From assembly GCA_963556195.1 (NCBI GenBank), contig OY744525.1, positions 26,108,913-26,172,912 of the forward strand: a stretch of 64,000 nucleotides of DNA, read 5' to 3'. The number at the start of each line of letters is the position of its first letter. Within the stretch, counting starts at the first letter, position 1. The translations under genes and the position numbers were made by a program. The notes beneath the pieces were generated by a model, which saw nothing but the letters and a program-made list of their open reading frames with translations, was not told the DNA's origin and searched no databases. This document shows positions 1-10,075 of this stretch, piece after piece. The stretch comes from Sepiola atlantica. Taxonomy: Eukaryota; Mollusca; Cephalopoda; Sepiida; Sepiolidae.

Positions 1-43
<43 letters not shown>
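1..43. repeat. (TA)n microsatellite
   Basis: Pure TA dinucleotides run from the window edge to the point where a Penelope-like fragment begins, so its true length is unknown. The reading frame of that minus-strand fragment runs straight into this tract. Confidence 0.97.
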
Positions 44-46
<3 letters not shown>

Positions 47-202
47 CGGCAGCAAGTCATTTTTTATGCAAGCATCATTAAAGACCACACAGTTCTCTCT
101 CTCCACGATCTTTCTTGTCAATTTCTTGATGCGGCGAGCGATTCTTCGGTTTTCGAGTGTTATCTGGTGGAGTATGGCAACTAACGTTGTGTCGTGGGCC
201 AT
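41..202 (-). pseudogene. Penelope-like ORF, N-terminal fragment
   Basis: From the ATG at 202 about 54 codons are open and then dissolve into Ile-Tyr repeats from the TA tract. The segment has a basic patch (NRRIARRIKKLTRKI) followed by a VFNDACIKNDLLPNY-like motif. It aligns by eye with 19838-19620 (minus; NNACLDNDLQSKY) and 5940-5770 (minus; NKICLNENLLSKY). This resembles the conserved start of PLE proteins, which precedes the reverse transcriptase. All three frames break at or just after the same motif. No catalytic domain is present, so it is a non-functional fragment or a short non-autonomous derivative. Confidence 0.55.
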
Positions 203-245
203 TCCTTGAGCGCTTTCGGTCTCTTGACCGTCTTCAGGAGGCTGT
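200..245 (-). ncRNA. hammerhead ribozyme motif (AGCGCT subfamily)
   Basis: Minus strand: core CTGAAGA (237-231), stem II GGTC/GACC closed by AAGA, then GAA (217-215) and the palindromic stem III AGCGCT (214-209) followed by C208 as the UH cleavage nucleotide. CUGANGA and GAA are the invariant hammerhead core. Stem I pairs CCTC with AAGG and has one mismatch next to the core. The copy at 9294-9336 restores that pair. Predicted cleavage after C208 is 5 nt before the ATG at 202-200. Confidence 0.7.
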
Positions 246-315
246 GTCTTATTGTTACTAAGAGCCGTATTTATAGTTTTATTATTAGTTATATATCTAT
301 TAATTTACATATGTA

Positions 316-321
<6 letters not shown>

Positions 322-356
<35 letters not shown>

Positions 357-387
357 TTATTTATGTATTTCTTTTCTTTTCTTTTGT

Positions 388-423
<36 letters not shown>

Positions 424-671
424 TTATTTATGTATTTCTTTTCTTTTCTTTTGTTATTTTATATATATATATATATATATATATCTTTATTTATGTATTT
501 CTTTTCTTTTGTTATTTTATTTATATATATATATATCTTTATTTATGTATTTCTTTTCTTTTGTTATTTTATTTATATATATATATATCTTTATTTATGT
601 ATTTCTTTTCTTTTCTTTTATTTTATTTATATATATATATCTTTATTTATGTATTTCTTTTCTTTTCTTGT

Positions 672-703
<32 letters not shown>

Positions 704-1059
704 CTTTATTTATGTATTTCTTTTCTTTTGTTATTTTATTTATATATATATATATCTTTATTTATGTATTTCTTTTCTTTTGTTATTTTATTTATATATA
801 TATATATCTTTATTTATGTATTTCTTTTCTTTTCTTTTATTTTATTTATATATATATATCTTTATTTATGTATTTCTTTTCTTTTCTTTTATTTTATTTA
901 TATATATATATCTTTATTTATGTATTTCTTTTCTTTTCTTTTATTTTATTTATATATATATATATCTTTATTTATGTATTTCTTTTCTTTTCTTTTATTT
1001 TATTTATATATATATATATATCTTTATTTATGTATTTCTTTTCTTTTCTTTTCTTTTCT

Positions 1060-1103
<44 letters not shown>

Positions 1104-1105
1104 AA
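322..1105 (+). repeat. 13-copy TA/CTTTT minisatellite
   Basis: About 13 units of 51-66 bp, each made of a short (TA)n run, then CTTTATTTATGTATTTC, then CTTTT repeats and TTATTTTAT. Units differ mainly in the TA run and the CTTTT count. The open frames across it are low-complexity Tyr/Ile/Phe/Leu artefacts of the repeat and not genes. Confidence 0.95.
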
Positions 1106-1626
1106 ATAAATTGTCTTATGTCCAATCAATTGTCTGCAACAAATCATTTGCAATAGTTATTATGTTTTGGTATTAAATAACCCTAAAAGGTTGATTTGTC
1201 ATTAAACAGATGAACGAAGGCCGCCAATTCAATTTTTCTTTTTTCATCTGGAAAAGCTTTCAGAAAACTAATCTTCTAATTCTTCATAATATTCTGCATT
1301 CAGGGAATAATTGTTACTTCCAGGGAAATTTTCCAGATGCATAAACAGAAAAATCAGTTTGCTTAAATCCGCAATGCTTGAAGGCAGACATGCATAACTG
1401 TTATGTCGACAGCATTCCAGAGTTATATTGAGTTCAGCTCAATATGGGAAGATTTTTACCGATATTTGATCCGTTTTCCATTATTCGGAGGTTTCGCCTC
1501 ATTCATGAAGAACAAAACGTTTTCTTTCTTTTCTGAGATGTGCATTTCAAAGTCCAAATATCGAGTTGAAAACTTCTATATTTATTCGCCAATCTTTCTC
1601 TTTTTGCAAGGTTATTGATTTTGTTA
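1106..1626. other. no feature recognised
   Basis: Unique-looking AT-rich DNA. The 71-codon frame at 1403-1618 has no recognisable motif. Confidence 0.5.
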
Positions 1627-1900
1627 GCCTGAGCATAACCACGTTGACAAACTGGTTCTCATCAAATCACCAAGCAACGTTGATCCTGGTCAGTTCGAGA
1701 TGAGTGACTATTTGGAAATACCAGAAGCTGTATATGGGAGCATAGCGGCACGTTTCTAAAAAAAGAAACAAACAAAAAAAAACCAAACAAAAAAAAACAA
1801 TGTTGTCACTTCCCCAAGCCGAGATATACATGCGACTTGTGAATTTCATATTCCCTAGAAACTTTCTTCGTTGAGGAAGCTGGCTCAACCCAACCACAGT
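1627..1900 (+). mobile_element. 5S rRNA-headed SINE, copy 1
   Basis: Bases 1627-1739 align by eye over the length of a 5S rRNA: ATAACCACGTTGA, GGTTCTCATC, the AAGCAACGTTG block, GGTCAG, then GTGACTATTTGGAAATACC and GCTGTA. This covers the 5S internal pol III promoter (A box, intermediate element, C box). The tail after it (TTCATATTCCCTAGAAACTTTCTTC and a GGAAGC block) is shared with copy 2, so these are copies of one SINE3-type family rather than isolated 5S pseudogenes. Many substitutions indicate an old copy. Confidence 0.8.
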
Positions 1901-2167
1901 GAATCACACAGCAGGTACCATCAAAAGGTGATAGTAATGCAGTGGATACTGATGTAGATTGTCATAGCGTGCCATGTTCAAGTCCTCTCAGATTCATTGG
2001 ACTACATTCTGTGAGGCACCTTTCATGTGGTCCCTCCTGTGAGCATCTGATTTTAACAAAAATTATTACAAAACTGATGCCAACAACCAAACAATTTTTT
2101 TAAATAATGACAGCGATTCACACAAGATGGATAAATGAATAGCAATACATATATTTCTTTAAAAGGT

Positions 2168-2455
2168 TAATTATGTGGAATAATCACGTTGACACACCGT
2201 TTTTCATTAGATCATTGTAATTAAGCAACGTAGAGCCTGGTCAGTATCAGATAGGTGACCATTTGGAAATGTCAGGCACTGTGTTTGGGAGGACAGTGAC
2301 ACTTCCCTGCAAAAAAAAAAAACTGCAAAAGCTGTCTTTAAAATCACCTCACCTGAGCAGGATACACATGCGACAAGGAACCGCTTGCAAATTTGATATT
2401 CCCTAAAAACTTTCTTCCTTCGAAGGAAGCCAGATGAACCGTTCAGAATGCTGCA
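2168..2455 (+). mobile_element. 5S rRNA-headed SINE, copy 2
   Basis: The 5S-like head (about 2168-2300) contains AATCACGTTGAC, TTAAGCAACGTAGAGCCTGG and GTGACCATTTGGAAATG. The A-rich spacer and ATTCCCTAAAAACTTTCTTC tail match copy 1. It lies about 430 bp downstream of copy 1 in the same orientation. The intervening 270 bp shows nothing recognisable. Confidence 0.8.
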
Positions 2456-2868
2456 CCACGACAGGAGGAAATTTGTAATTTATTCTTAAATTTCAAACTA
2501 TTATTCGATTTTTCAATTATTACAAGACGATACAAAAAATATGACGTGCCTTTTTAGAATATTTCTTGAACGGACGTAAATTTCAATGATAAAGTGTTTT
2601 GACGTATCAACCAACGAACATCACTGTATTTAATATATTGATTTTAAAATATTTAGTTATTAAACCAAATATTTTGTAAAAGTCAAAACTTGGATTCAAA
2701 TTAGTCAAACTTCTACCCACTTATTATTTATAAAGCTGTTTTCTTCTGAAATTGATATTCATGAAACATAATATTTACCATAAAAGAGTATGGTAGTTTG
2801 CTTGAAGCATTGCTGGTAAATAAGTATTTAATAAGAATACATGCAATGTGGGGAAAAAAACGGAATTG
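2456..2868. other. no feature recognised
   Basis: AT-rich DNA without ORFs, RNA-like folds or repeats that I can identify. Confidence 0.5.
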
Positions 2869-3500
2869 TGAAACCTGTTAAGGTTGCTGAAAGAATGGTT
2901 GGATCCTTCTATCACTCCAGAAATTATTTGACTGCTGATGTGATCGTCTATTTATATAAGAGTATAATACGTGCTAAGATGGAGTACTGCTGCCACATCT
3001 ACTGTTGTCATATTTAGACTGGTGAATCTCTGTCCCATTTGAGGGTCTTGATCAGGTGCAGAAACGTATCTGTAATTTCATTAGGCCCCCCCTTTCTTCT
3101 TCTCTGCAACCTATTTCTCACAGACGTTATGTTGCTAATCTCAGTCTTTTCTATAAATACTATTATGGCATGTGTTCTTTAGAATTATGTGAACTATTCC
3201 CTGCTTCCTTTGTTCCAACTCGTTTGACTTGTTGGTCTCGTGGTCTCCATCACTTCGCTGTTTTGATACCTCATTGTAATACAGCTTCTTATTCCAGTAG
3301 ATTCTTTCCAAGAGCTGAAGGCTTGTGGAACTCTCTTCTTGATGATTGCTTTCCTCCTACCTATAGTATTGGTCTTTTCAAGACTAAAGTTAATAATCAT
3401 CTTCTGTCTTTGTGATAATCATCTTTCGTTCTTGTTAGCTCCTTACATGAAATGGCTTCATGCCTTGTCTGGAGCGATTTCCATTAAAAAACACATCTGG
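2869..3500 (+). pseudogene. LINE reverse transcriptase 3' fragment (CR1/Jockey-like)
   Basis: This is the C-terminal end of a non-LTR retrotransposon polyprotein. A frame from about 2885 reads VGSFYHSRNYLTADVI and then a MEYCCHI segment, and shifts into the 3056-3415 frame (QKRICNFI, SHRRYVANLSLFYKYY, FFPRAEGLWNSL, LFKTKVNNHL, stop). That order is typical of CR1/Jockey-group C-termini. No catalytic RT motif remains. The 3' UTR block at 3440-3490 recurs at 45405-45480. Confidence 0.8.
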
Positions 3501-4015
3501 GAAGGTGTTGCTCAGAGAACTGATTCTTGCATTGACACCTCTTCAGTTCTCGACAGCTCCTTTTCCACAGAAGAGATCTGACTAGTCTTTCTCTACTCTA
3601 TCGTTATTTCCTTCCTTGTAAAACTTTTACAGCAAGAATTCGTCTTTCTGCCCCACAACTGCAAAGAACTTTCTTTTTTTTTCTCTATGTACCTAACATC
3701 AAACGGAATTTCCATGAACAGAGTTTCTTTCCAAGAACATCCCATCTGTGGAATATGTTGTCACAAGATCGCTTTACTAAGGGCTACAAGACGGTTCTCT
3801 TCAAATTTAATGTCGGTTAGCCCTGCTAGTCAAGTATAAAAAAATAAAAATGTTCTCCTATATGTTTCCAGTTTATCCTCTCATTCCTTTTTCAATCTCA
3901 GCTCACACTTTTTAAGAGCTAGAAACGCATCTGTGTAGCGTAGGCCGTTGTATGGATCAGATAGGCGAGGACCGTTTGTCTTTGTGGCATGCTAATGAGT
4001 AAAGATAAAAAGAAA
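3501..4015 (+). pseudogene. second decayed LINE 3' fragment
   Basis: A second copy of the same kind of C-terminus with frameshifts: a CTACTCTATCG block (LSLLYRY in better copies), a YVPNIKRNFHEQSFFP block near 3690-3740, and a terminal LFKFNVG stretch near 3800. It follows the first copy directly and may belong to a different subfamily, since its wording is closer to the copies at 32125 and 39055. Confidence 0.6.
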
Positions 4016-4069
4016 CAAACTTACAAGTGAATTGTTCATTTGTATGAATAAATTCACAGTTTGTATAAT

Positions 4070-4215
4070 TTGGATTATTCGGACTACTGTTCTCATCTTG
4101 ACTGTTATTCTCACAACGTTTCGGCCGATGTAACCTCCGACCTTCTTCAGGTGTATCTTGTCGAACTCAGTAATCTTTCTGTCGAACTTGGCAATCTGTA
4201 TGGAATTTCGAACTG
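4070..4215 (-). mobile_element. hammerhead-like SINE tail, inverted copy
   Basis: Minus-strand copy of the 3' part of the SINE that follows on the plus strand. It has core CTGAAGA (4150-4144), a stem II of GGTCGG against TCGGCC, GAA and ACGTTGT, but the nucleotide after the putative U16.1 is G, which a hammerhead should not cleave. With 4240-4605 it makes an inverted pair. Confidence 0.55.
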
Positions 4216-4239
4216 AACCCTCTATTTAATCCATGGTCT

Positions 4240-4605
4240 GCAAGGACCCGTGGCATAACGGATAAAGTACTAAGTAAAATTCAGTTCTAAGTGACAGTTT
4301 TCTGGAGGTTGAAGGTTCAATCCTCAGTGCGGGCGATACTAGGAATTGTGAATTACTGAAGACTTCTACCCGGTCATGGCTGACGGAACGAGAGCATGCT
4401 ACCTCTGTTTATTAAATAAAGGGTTCCGGTTGAAATTCTGTGCAGATTCCCATGTTCGACAGAAATATTCCCGAGTTCGACAAGATAAACTTGAAGAAAG
4501 TCAGAGGTTACATTGACCGAAACGTTGTAAGAATAACGCTCAAGATGAGAGCAGTAGTCCAAATTATACAAATTATAAATCCTCATCTCAAAAATTCAGA
4601 AACAT
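4240..4605 (+). mobile_element. tRNA-headed SINE with hammerhead-like tail
   Basis: The head at 4246-4345 has a box A-like GTGGCATAACGGATAA and a box B-like AAGGTTCAATCCT, the two pol III promoter boxes of a tRNA. The body carries a GGTCATGGCTGACGGAACGAG block and an AATAAAGGGTTCC block. The tail (4488-4545) is TTGAAGA...CCGAAACGTTGT. The same order recurs at 5285-5625 and 46150-46490. Confidence 0.65.
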
Positions 4606-4624
4606 AAAATTCAGACAGTTAAAT

Positions 4625-5009
4625 TGTTTTCTTTGTAGAACGGAGAAAAGGAATTAGTCAACGTAAGAAGTGTACGTTTGCCTTATTTTGTCAGTGTGTC
4701 ATTTCCTTCGCCTCGGCTAGTAGCTGGATGGCCTCAGTAGAAAACATGTTGCATCTTCAGTTTTGGCTAGCTCCTGTCCGCAACTGGATGGTTTTGAAAT
4801 GTTTTATAAAAAATATGCAGAGCCTGGAAGCGTGTTTGTTTTTGGCAGTTAAAAGAATTTTTTTTTAATAATTTCGTCTTAATTCTGTTGGAGCCTCTTT
4901 TTGTACAAAAATGTGATAGATCTTTTAGATGTGATTTTGAGGCATGTCCTATTTGTTTATTTTCATCCTATAGTTTCATAAGTTAAGGATTTACAAATAT
5001 GCTAATATT
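4625..5009. other. no feature recognised
   Basis: No ORF or repeat recognised. There is a weak internal repeat of a GGCTAGTAGCTGGATGG type phrase near 4715-4790. Confidence 0.45.
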
Positions 5010-5280
5010 ATATCTCGTTCATCATCATATTCGGCTTAACGTCTGGGTTACATGCTGGAATACGTTAGAAATTCACTTCCAAATTAACCTATCTCTGCCC
5101 AGGTCTTTATTTATCTCTCTCTTAAACCAATCCTTATCACTTCCTCTCATGTTTTTTTTTTTTTGCCTTCCCCTGCCAACTGACTTTGCTACCTCAACTA
5201 TTCTACATGTACTAACCCAAGAACTCTCATCCATTTTTTCAATGTGACCAAACCAATGAAGTCTCCTGTTCTGCACACAT
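5010..5280 (-). pseudogene. LINE reverse transcriptase C-terminal fragment
   Basis: The minus frame from 5276 reads NRRLHWFGHIEKMDESSW, then a GRGRQKK basic block and REINKDLGRDRLIWK. This is the signature end of non-LTR retrotransposon polyproteins, where an RRLRWFGHV motif precedes a basic GRP-like block and a DR..W motif. Only the last ~70 residues remain. Confidence 0.7.
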
Positions 5281-5281
5281 G

Positions 5282-5630
5282 TTATTTAACCGTTGCATCA
5301 TAGGTCAGTTCTAAGCAGCAGTCTTCTGCAGGTTGGTGATCCAATCCTTACTACCGGCGATAATAACTAAGAATAACACAACAATTAATACTTTTACTTA
5401 GTTATGGTTGACAGAACGAGAACAATCTACATCTGCCGATTAAATAACAGGTTCAGTTCAAAATTCCATTAACATTCCCAATTTCAAAATGATGCACCTG
5501 AAGAAGTTCAGAAGTTACATCAGCCGAAACGTTGTGAAAATAACAATTAAGATGAGAATAGTAATCCGAATCCAAATAATACACATTATCAATCCTCATC
5601 TCAAAAAATCCCGAAACATAATGATTTAAT
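5282..5630 (+). mobile_element. tRNA-headed SINE with hammerhead-like tail
   Basis: Second member of the family at 4240-4605: degenerate head with GTTGGTGATCCAATCC as box B, the GGTTGACAGAACGAG body block, and tail CTGAAGA (5498-5504), stem II ending in GCC, then GAAACGTTGTG. Confidence 0.6.
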
Positions 5631-5639
5631 GTATTCTTA

Positions 5640-5965
5640 AAGACAACATCTCAAAAAGCAATCCTAATAAAAATAATGTTACAGCTATATATGAGATATT
5701 CCATAATGACAGAATAGTTGTGATTGTTACTTTTAAAAGATGGTCATCTCCCGCGTTTAAAATGTTTATATTTCGACAGCAGGTTTTCATTAAGGCAAAT
5801 CTTATTAAATAACACAAAGTTATTTTTTTTTGTTTTATGAGGTTTTCTTTGTTCAATTTTCCGAATAGTCGATTTGGTATTCCAATCAAATTGGTGTTTA
5901 TAAGTTCCGTGGGTTTCTTGTTTAAACTTTTGATTTGATTTATCAAATCATCATTAGGCGGGGGT
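5640..5965 (-). pseudogene. Penelope-like 5' fragment with dead hammerhead
   Basis: Minus strand: a decayed hammerhead (5960-5917) with core CTAATGA, an intact GATTTG/CAAATC stem II, and AAA where GAA is required. It is followed by a frame containing QETHGTYKHQFDWNTKSTI and then NNFVLFNKICLNENLLSKY. The last motif matches the fragments at 41-202 and 19620-19838, and the hammerhead matches the AGTACT pair at 40437-40575. Core changes suggest that cleavage is lost. Confidence 0.6.
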
Positions 5966-7384
5966 TAGTCTTCGTGTGTAGTACTATCGGTTGCCAGGGA
6001 GAGTATCTTAATGTGGCCGTGCTGTAGGAACGTCTTTGGAAGGGATGTTAACGTTCAGGCATGGTACCCAGTTCTCCGAGTGGGGTAATGATAGGCACAT
6101 CTACATTAACATAAGGGGTTATTCCCGTTAGGGTATTTGGTCTGGATACACAGCAGCATCATTAGGCGTCATGACTTCTGGCTTCATTAATTCTTCTCCT
6201 GAGGATTAATCATCTGCTCGGACCGCTGTGGAAATGAAAGCTTGTAATGAGGGAACAACACATTACTTTATATATAGAAAAATATATTTATTCATTTTCG
6301 AAGAAACATAATTATTCGACAGTCAGCTAGAAGTTAGCGAGCAACCGATGTGCACGAGTCGAAAATCCAAACTGTTCTTCAATCTATCCCCACTATGATA
6401 AACGGGGAGGAGGGAGAGAGAGAGAGAAAGACCAGTATTTTTAATGACGATGTCAGCTAATATTGTTTTCACCTTTAACCTGACAGCCGTCAAGGAGCTG
6501 TCAACTCTTCTTGAGCAAAAGCTGACTGCATTCATCATATTTAATACAACAATAGCACGTTTTCAATTCTACGTATCTCCCTCTGAGTACAAAGAATGTC
6601 TGGTGCAAGGATTTTAACTGTGGGGAACCCTAGATTCCACAAAAAGGGTCACTATCCTTGTTACAGGTGTGTTTACATCTATTTTATTTTAGTGCTTAGT
6701 TTTTAACGGCTAGTATTTACCGACTGTTATACGAGCGTTTATAGTGATAATTTATCAGGGCTAATTAAAAATTTTGTAACTAGTTTCCTAATTAACGTTT
6801 TCAATTGTGGGGTGTCTAGTTTTAATGTAGATGACTTTTTATGTTGGTATCATAGTGTATTGTTTTATGTTATTGACTAAAACTTGTTTCTTTTGAGAAG
6901 AGGGGGCAGTCATGTTTTTTTAAGTGTTGGCAAATTGAGCTAGTGTCAAAGAGATGCATGGTAAGTATATGGGAAAGTGTTATTGTAGTATAACCGATGT
7001 AACAATTAGTTTTTTTATTATTATTGTTGGAGAAACATTCTCCCAAAGGGTATTGAAACTGATATATAACTTAAAATGTTGTGTATCTGAATGCATATGC
7101 TAGAGAGATAATTTTCATATATTTTACCAGATATCTCATTTATTTTGGGGCAGATTATGGACTTTCATAATGCTACGGACTCCAAGAAAAATGTCATAAT
7201 TCACCAGCCAAACTCCATCCTTACAGCATAAAGGAACTTGGAAAACGTCAGGCACCATCCTGAAAGGTGATCTTTTATGCCATTACAAATTTCCGTGAGA
7301 CAGGCAATGCCGACAAGGAAAAGTCCCCTTAGAGAGATTTCGGCCATTCCAGTTGATATGCTGATCCGTCCTATGCTATAGTTG
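5966..7384. other. no gene recognised
   Basis: No convincing ORF or mobile-element signature. A short GA run lies at 6407-6430. The frame at 6323-6538 (minus) has no recognisable motif. Confidence 0.45.
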
Positions 7385-7742
7385 AGAGAGAAAGAGAAAT
7401 AGAGAAAAAGAAAAGTGAGAGAGAAAGAAAAGAGAGAGAGAAAGAAAAGAGAGAGAGAAAGAAAAGAGAGAGAGAGAAAGAAAAGAGAGAGAGAAAGAAA
7501 AGAGAGAGAGAAAGAAAAGTTAGAGAAAAAGAAAAGTTAGAGAAAAAGAAAAAGAAAACTTAGAGAAGGATAATGAGAAACAGAGAGACATAGAATGAAA
7601 AAGAGGGAGAAAGAGAGAGAAAGAGAGAAAAAATAATGAGAGAGAAAGAGAGAGAAAAAAAATGAGAGATAGAGAGAAAGAAAAGAGAGAGACAGAAAGA
7701 AAAGTGAGAGGGACAGAGAGAGAGAGAGAGAGAGAGAGAAAG
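7385..7742 (+). repeat. GA/GAAA-rich tandem repeat
   Basis: Repeats of GAGAGA and AAAGAAAA runs with drifting unit length. The Ser/Leu/Phe-rich minus-strand frames across it are artefacts. Confidence 0.93.
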
Positions 7743-8436
7743 GCCACGAATTGTTCTCTTTGTGCTAGTGAACATCTAAGCGAATGTACTATTAAAATCT
7801 TAGATTATATGATCAACATTTATCCTTCAGTAATGTAATATGTAATAAATACATTTCGTATTGAATGTCATAATTATAGTCCAATATGCTTGCATTTAAG
7901 ATGTGTCTTATCATGATGACTCATCCTATACTTGTTCAATTCAAATTTCAATATTAATGTGAAACCACAAATATACAACTATTAGCTGCATTTATCGGAC
8001 GGCTTTCAGGAGTCTTCATAATACAATCATTTTTGTTTCTCTATTTGACCCCATTTCTATTTGGCCTTTTCTCTAAATTTCTTGTAAGAAAAAATATTTT
8101 TGGAAAGATAATTCAATGAAGAAATATATGTCATAAAATTAGTTTGGAAAAGAAAATCGATATTAAGTCTTATAAAATGTTGAAATTAAAATCCCATAAA
8201 TAGTTTCGATTTGTTTTTATCATTTAACAGCGAATGGTATAAAATATTTTTTAAAGACTGTTGCATGTCAGCCTTTCGGATTTGTTTTTAAAAAGTTTAA
8301 TTGAATTACGTATCGTTTGGTCATTATATTAAGGGATTAAAACAGTTTGAAATTTGTTAAAGTTAATTTAAAACGATACGTTTAAATGTGAATTGTCACA
8401 GACAGACGATGTGATGTCTGACAATTACATTATATA
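7743..8436. other. no feature recognised
   Basis: AT-rich DNA without identifiable genes or repeats. Confidence 0.5.
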
Positions 8437-9160
8437 GACTAGCGAAAATAGACTCCCTAACGGTCGTCTATTTTTGCTAGGCTGCCGCGTTCTTGGGTGG
8501 TGAGACATATTTAGTTAAAATGTTGTTTTTTTTTGGCGGGAAATTTTTCTACCCCCCCCCCAAAAAAAACAATCGAGAGCGTACGCAGACCCCAATGTAT
8601 TTTCGAAGAACAGTTATACGACCATCCATTTGTAACTGCAAGAAGTGAAAAAAAAAAAGATTTCTTTATCTAGTTTAAATTTCTAAAGATTTTATCACTT
8701 TGCCTTTAGCTTATACGGTAGAGCGTTGGGCAGTTAGCGTCAAGGGTGCGGTTTCGAATCGTGGCCTTGGTGCTTAAATTATTTATTGTTTATTTCTGAA
8801 ATTACGGACGGACAGACAGAGAAAGTGTTCGTTATATTATAAGTGGACTAGCGAAAATAGACTCCTAACGGTCGTCTATTTTTGCTAGGCTGCCGCGTTC
8901 TTGGGTGGTTAGACAAAAGAAAAGAAAACAAAATTTGTCTCCGAATACCATTTTGTTTAAAAAGGGAAAAAAAAAAAAAAATTTCCCGCATAATTTTTTT
9001 TTTTTCGCGCCCCAAAAAAAAAATGGGGGGGTAAATCCCCCCCCCCCTCCCTGAAAAAATCGAGAGCGAACGCAGACCCAATTATATTTTCGAATAACAG
9101 ATCGAGCGCGGACGCAGACCCCAAAGTATAAAAAGAACCAATTATTATATGATCATTTAT
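8437..9160. repeat. duplicated hairpin block
   Basis: A ~70 bp block at 8437-8508 recurs at 8847-8917. It contains TAGCGAAAATAGAC and, nine bases on, its near inverse GTCTATTTTTGCTA, giving a strong hairpin. Phrases of ATCGAGAGCG.ACGCAGACCC type follow at 8570, 9058 and 9100, so the whole ~450 bp segment is duplicated with homopolymer-rich divergence. A tRNA-like sequence lies between the copies. Confidence 0.8.
8700..8776 (+). pseudogene. tRNA-like sequence (SINE head or tRNA pseudogene)
   Basis: TAGCTTATACGGTAGAGCG is close to a tRNA box A, and GGTTTCGAATCGTGG about 30 nt further on resembles box B with the T loop. Acceptor pairing is poor and no CCA-proximal symmetry is evident, so it is more likely a SINE head or decayed tRNA than a functional gene. 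Confidence 0.6.
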
Positions 9161-9224
9161 TGCTAAATGAGAGATCTGAAAAAAAAGCGATTTATTCAAG
9201 TATGAGAATTAAGAGACCATTTTC

Positions 9225-9440
9225 AACTGTGTCCCTTGTTGGTTTTCTGGTGTTAATTGGTGGAGTATGGCTACTAACGTTGTGTCGTGGGCTATTCCTC
9301 TAGCGCTTTCAATCTCGCGACCGTCTTCAGGAGGTTGTGTCTTATTGTTACTAAGAGCCGTATTTATAGTTTTATTATTAGTTATATATCTATTAATTTA
9401 CATATGTGTGTATATATATATATATATAATATTGTATACA
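9225..9440 (-). mobile_element. Penelope-like 5' fragment with hammerhead, copy 2
   Basis: Minus-strand match to 41-345: the same ATAGATATATAACTAATAA leader, the same hammerhead, and the same downstream coding phrase (AHDTTLVA..LHQLTPEN). The start codon is ATA in place of ATG and the frame is lost after about 20 codons. A (TA)n tract adjoins the leader end. Confidence 0.65.
9294..9336 (-). ncRNA. hammerhead ribozyme motif (AGCGCT subfamily)
   Basis: Minus strand: stem I CCTC/GAGG (9334-9331 with 9300-9297) is fully paired, core CTGAAGA (9330-9324), stem II GGTC/GATT with wobble pairs, GAA, stem III AGCGCT palindrome, and A as the cleavage nucleotide. All invariant core positions are present. 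Confidence 0.72.
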
Positions 9441-9732
9441 CACAGCTATTTGACATCAGAATAACTGGGTCTTCCATAAATAAAAAGAAGAGTAAGGGTC
9501 AAACTTTGCAATTTTTTCTCTCATCAATTATCCAACTCCCGAAGAAAGAATCATTAAGTAAATAAGATTAAAGATTTGGCATAAATAGAAATGATACGAC
9601 AAAACATTTAGCAGCTTCACAAAATTAAAGGTTCTCCTTAGGCATATATTATATGTGTGCATATGGATGTATATATATATAAATACACACACACACACAT
9701 ATATATATATATTTATTTAGATACTGTATATA

Positions 9733-9832
9733 ACATATTTCAGCAATGTACCGCGGTTTCATCCAAAAGGGCAGATTTAGACATCTTTAGTAAATCTCCG
9801 TGCCCAGTGGAATCATCGGCAAGCTGAAATGA
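9733..9832 (-). ncRNA. hammerhead ribozyme motif (CCGCGG subfamily)
   Basis: Minus strand: distal stem I CATTTCAGC (from 9831) pairs with GCTGAAATATG (down to 9734) across an internal loop. The core is CCGATGA (9819-9813; canonical would be CTGATGA). The extended stem II pairs TCCA/TGGA, GGGC/GCCC and AGATTTA/TAAATCT. GAA is followed by the palindromic ACCGCGGT and A. The distal stem I and three stem II blocks make a chance match unlikely. C at U4 would be expected to weaken catalysis. Confidence 0.75.
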
Positions 9833-9997
9833 TTGTAGTCACGTCCTGATAGGGAATGGTGTCAACAATGACAGAAAATGGTGTATCTCTGAGGGGGTCC
9901 CCGAAAAAATCCGGTGTGGGATAGTGATTAACTAAGACTTAAGACACACCGTTTTCTGTCATTGTTGATGCCATTCCCTATCGGGACGTGACTACAA

Positions 9998-10075
9998 TCA
10001 TTTCAGCTTGCCGATGATTCCACTGGGCACGGAGATTTACTAAAGATGTCTAAATCTGCCCTTTTGGATGAAACA
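9998..10075 (+). ncRNA. truncated hammerhead (CCGCGG subfamily)
   Basis: Stem I 5' strand, CCGATGA core and the full three-block stem II are present, but sequence after GAAAC diverges (ATATAC), removing stem III and the cleavage site. It should be inactive. Confidence 0.7.

Larger units (their letters stand above)
41..345 (-). mobile_element. Penelope-like 5' fragment with hammerhead
   Basis: Read on the minus strand the unit is: about 90 bp of AT-rich leader, a hammerhead motif (200-245), a start codon, about 54 codons resembling the N-terminus of Penelope-like elements, then a (TA)n tract. The same leader and hammerhead recur at 9225-9440 (minus), and the same protein type at 19620-19838 (minus). 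Assignment to the PLE group rests on the shared N-terminal motif and on the PLE endonuclease tail next to the third copy. Most of the element, including the reverse transcriptase, is absent here. Confidence 0.65.

Noticed and set aside
252..1176. Long Tyr/Ile/Phe-rich plus-strand frames
   Set aside because: They are translations of the TA/CTTTT minisatellite and exist in all three frames.
7520..7775. Ser/Leu/Phe-rich minus-strand frames
   Set aside because: Artefacts of the GA-rich repeat; same for 18431-18783.
8700..8776. Functional tRNA gene
   Set aside because: Boxes A and B are recognisable but the acceptor stem does not pair convincingly.
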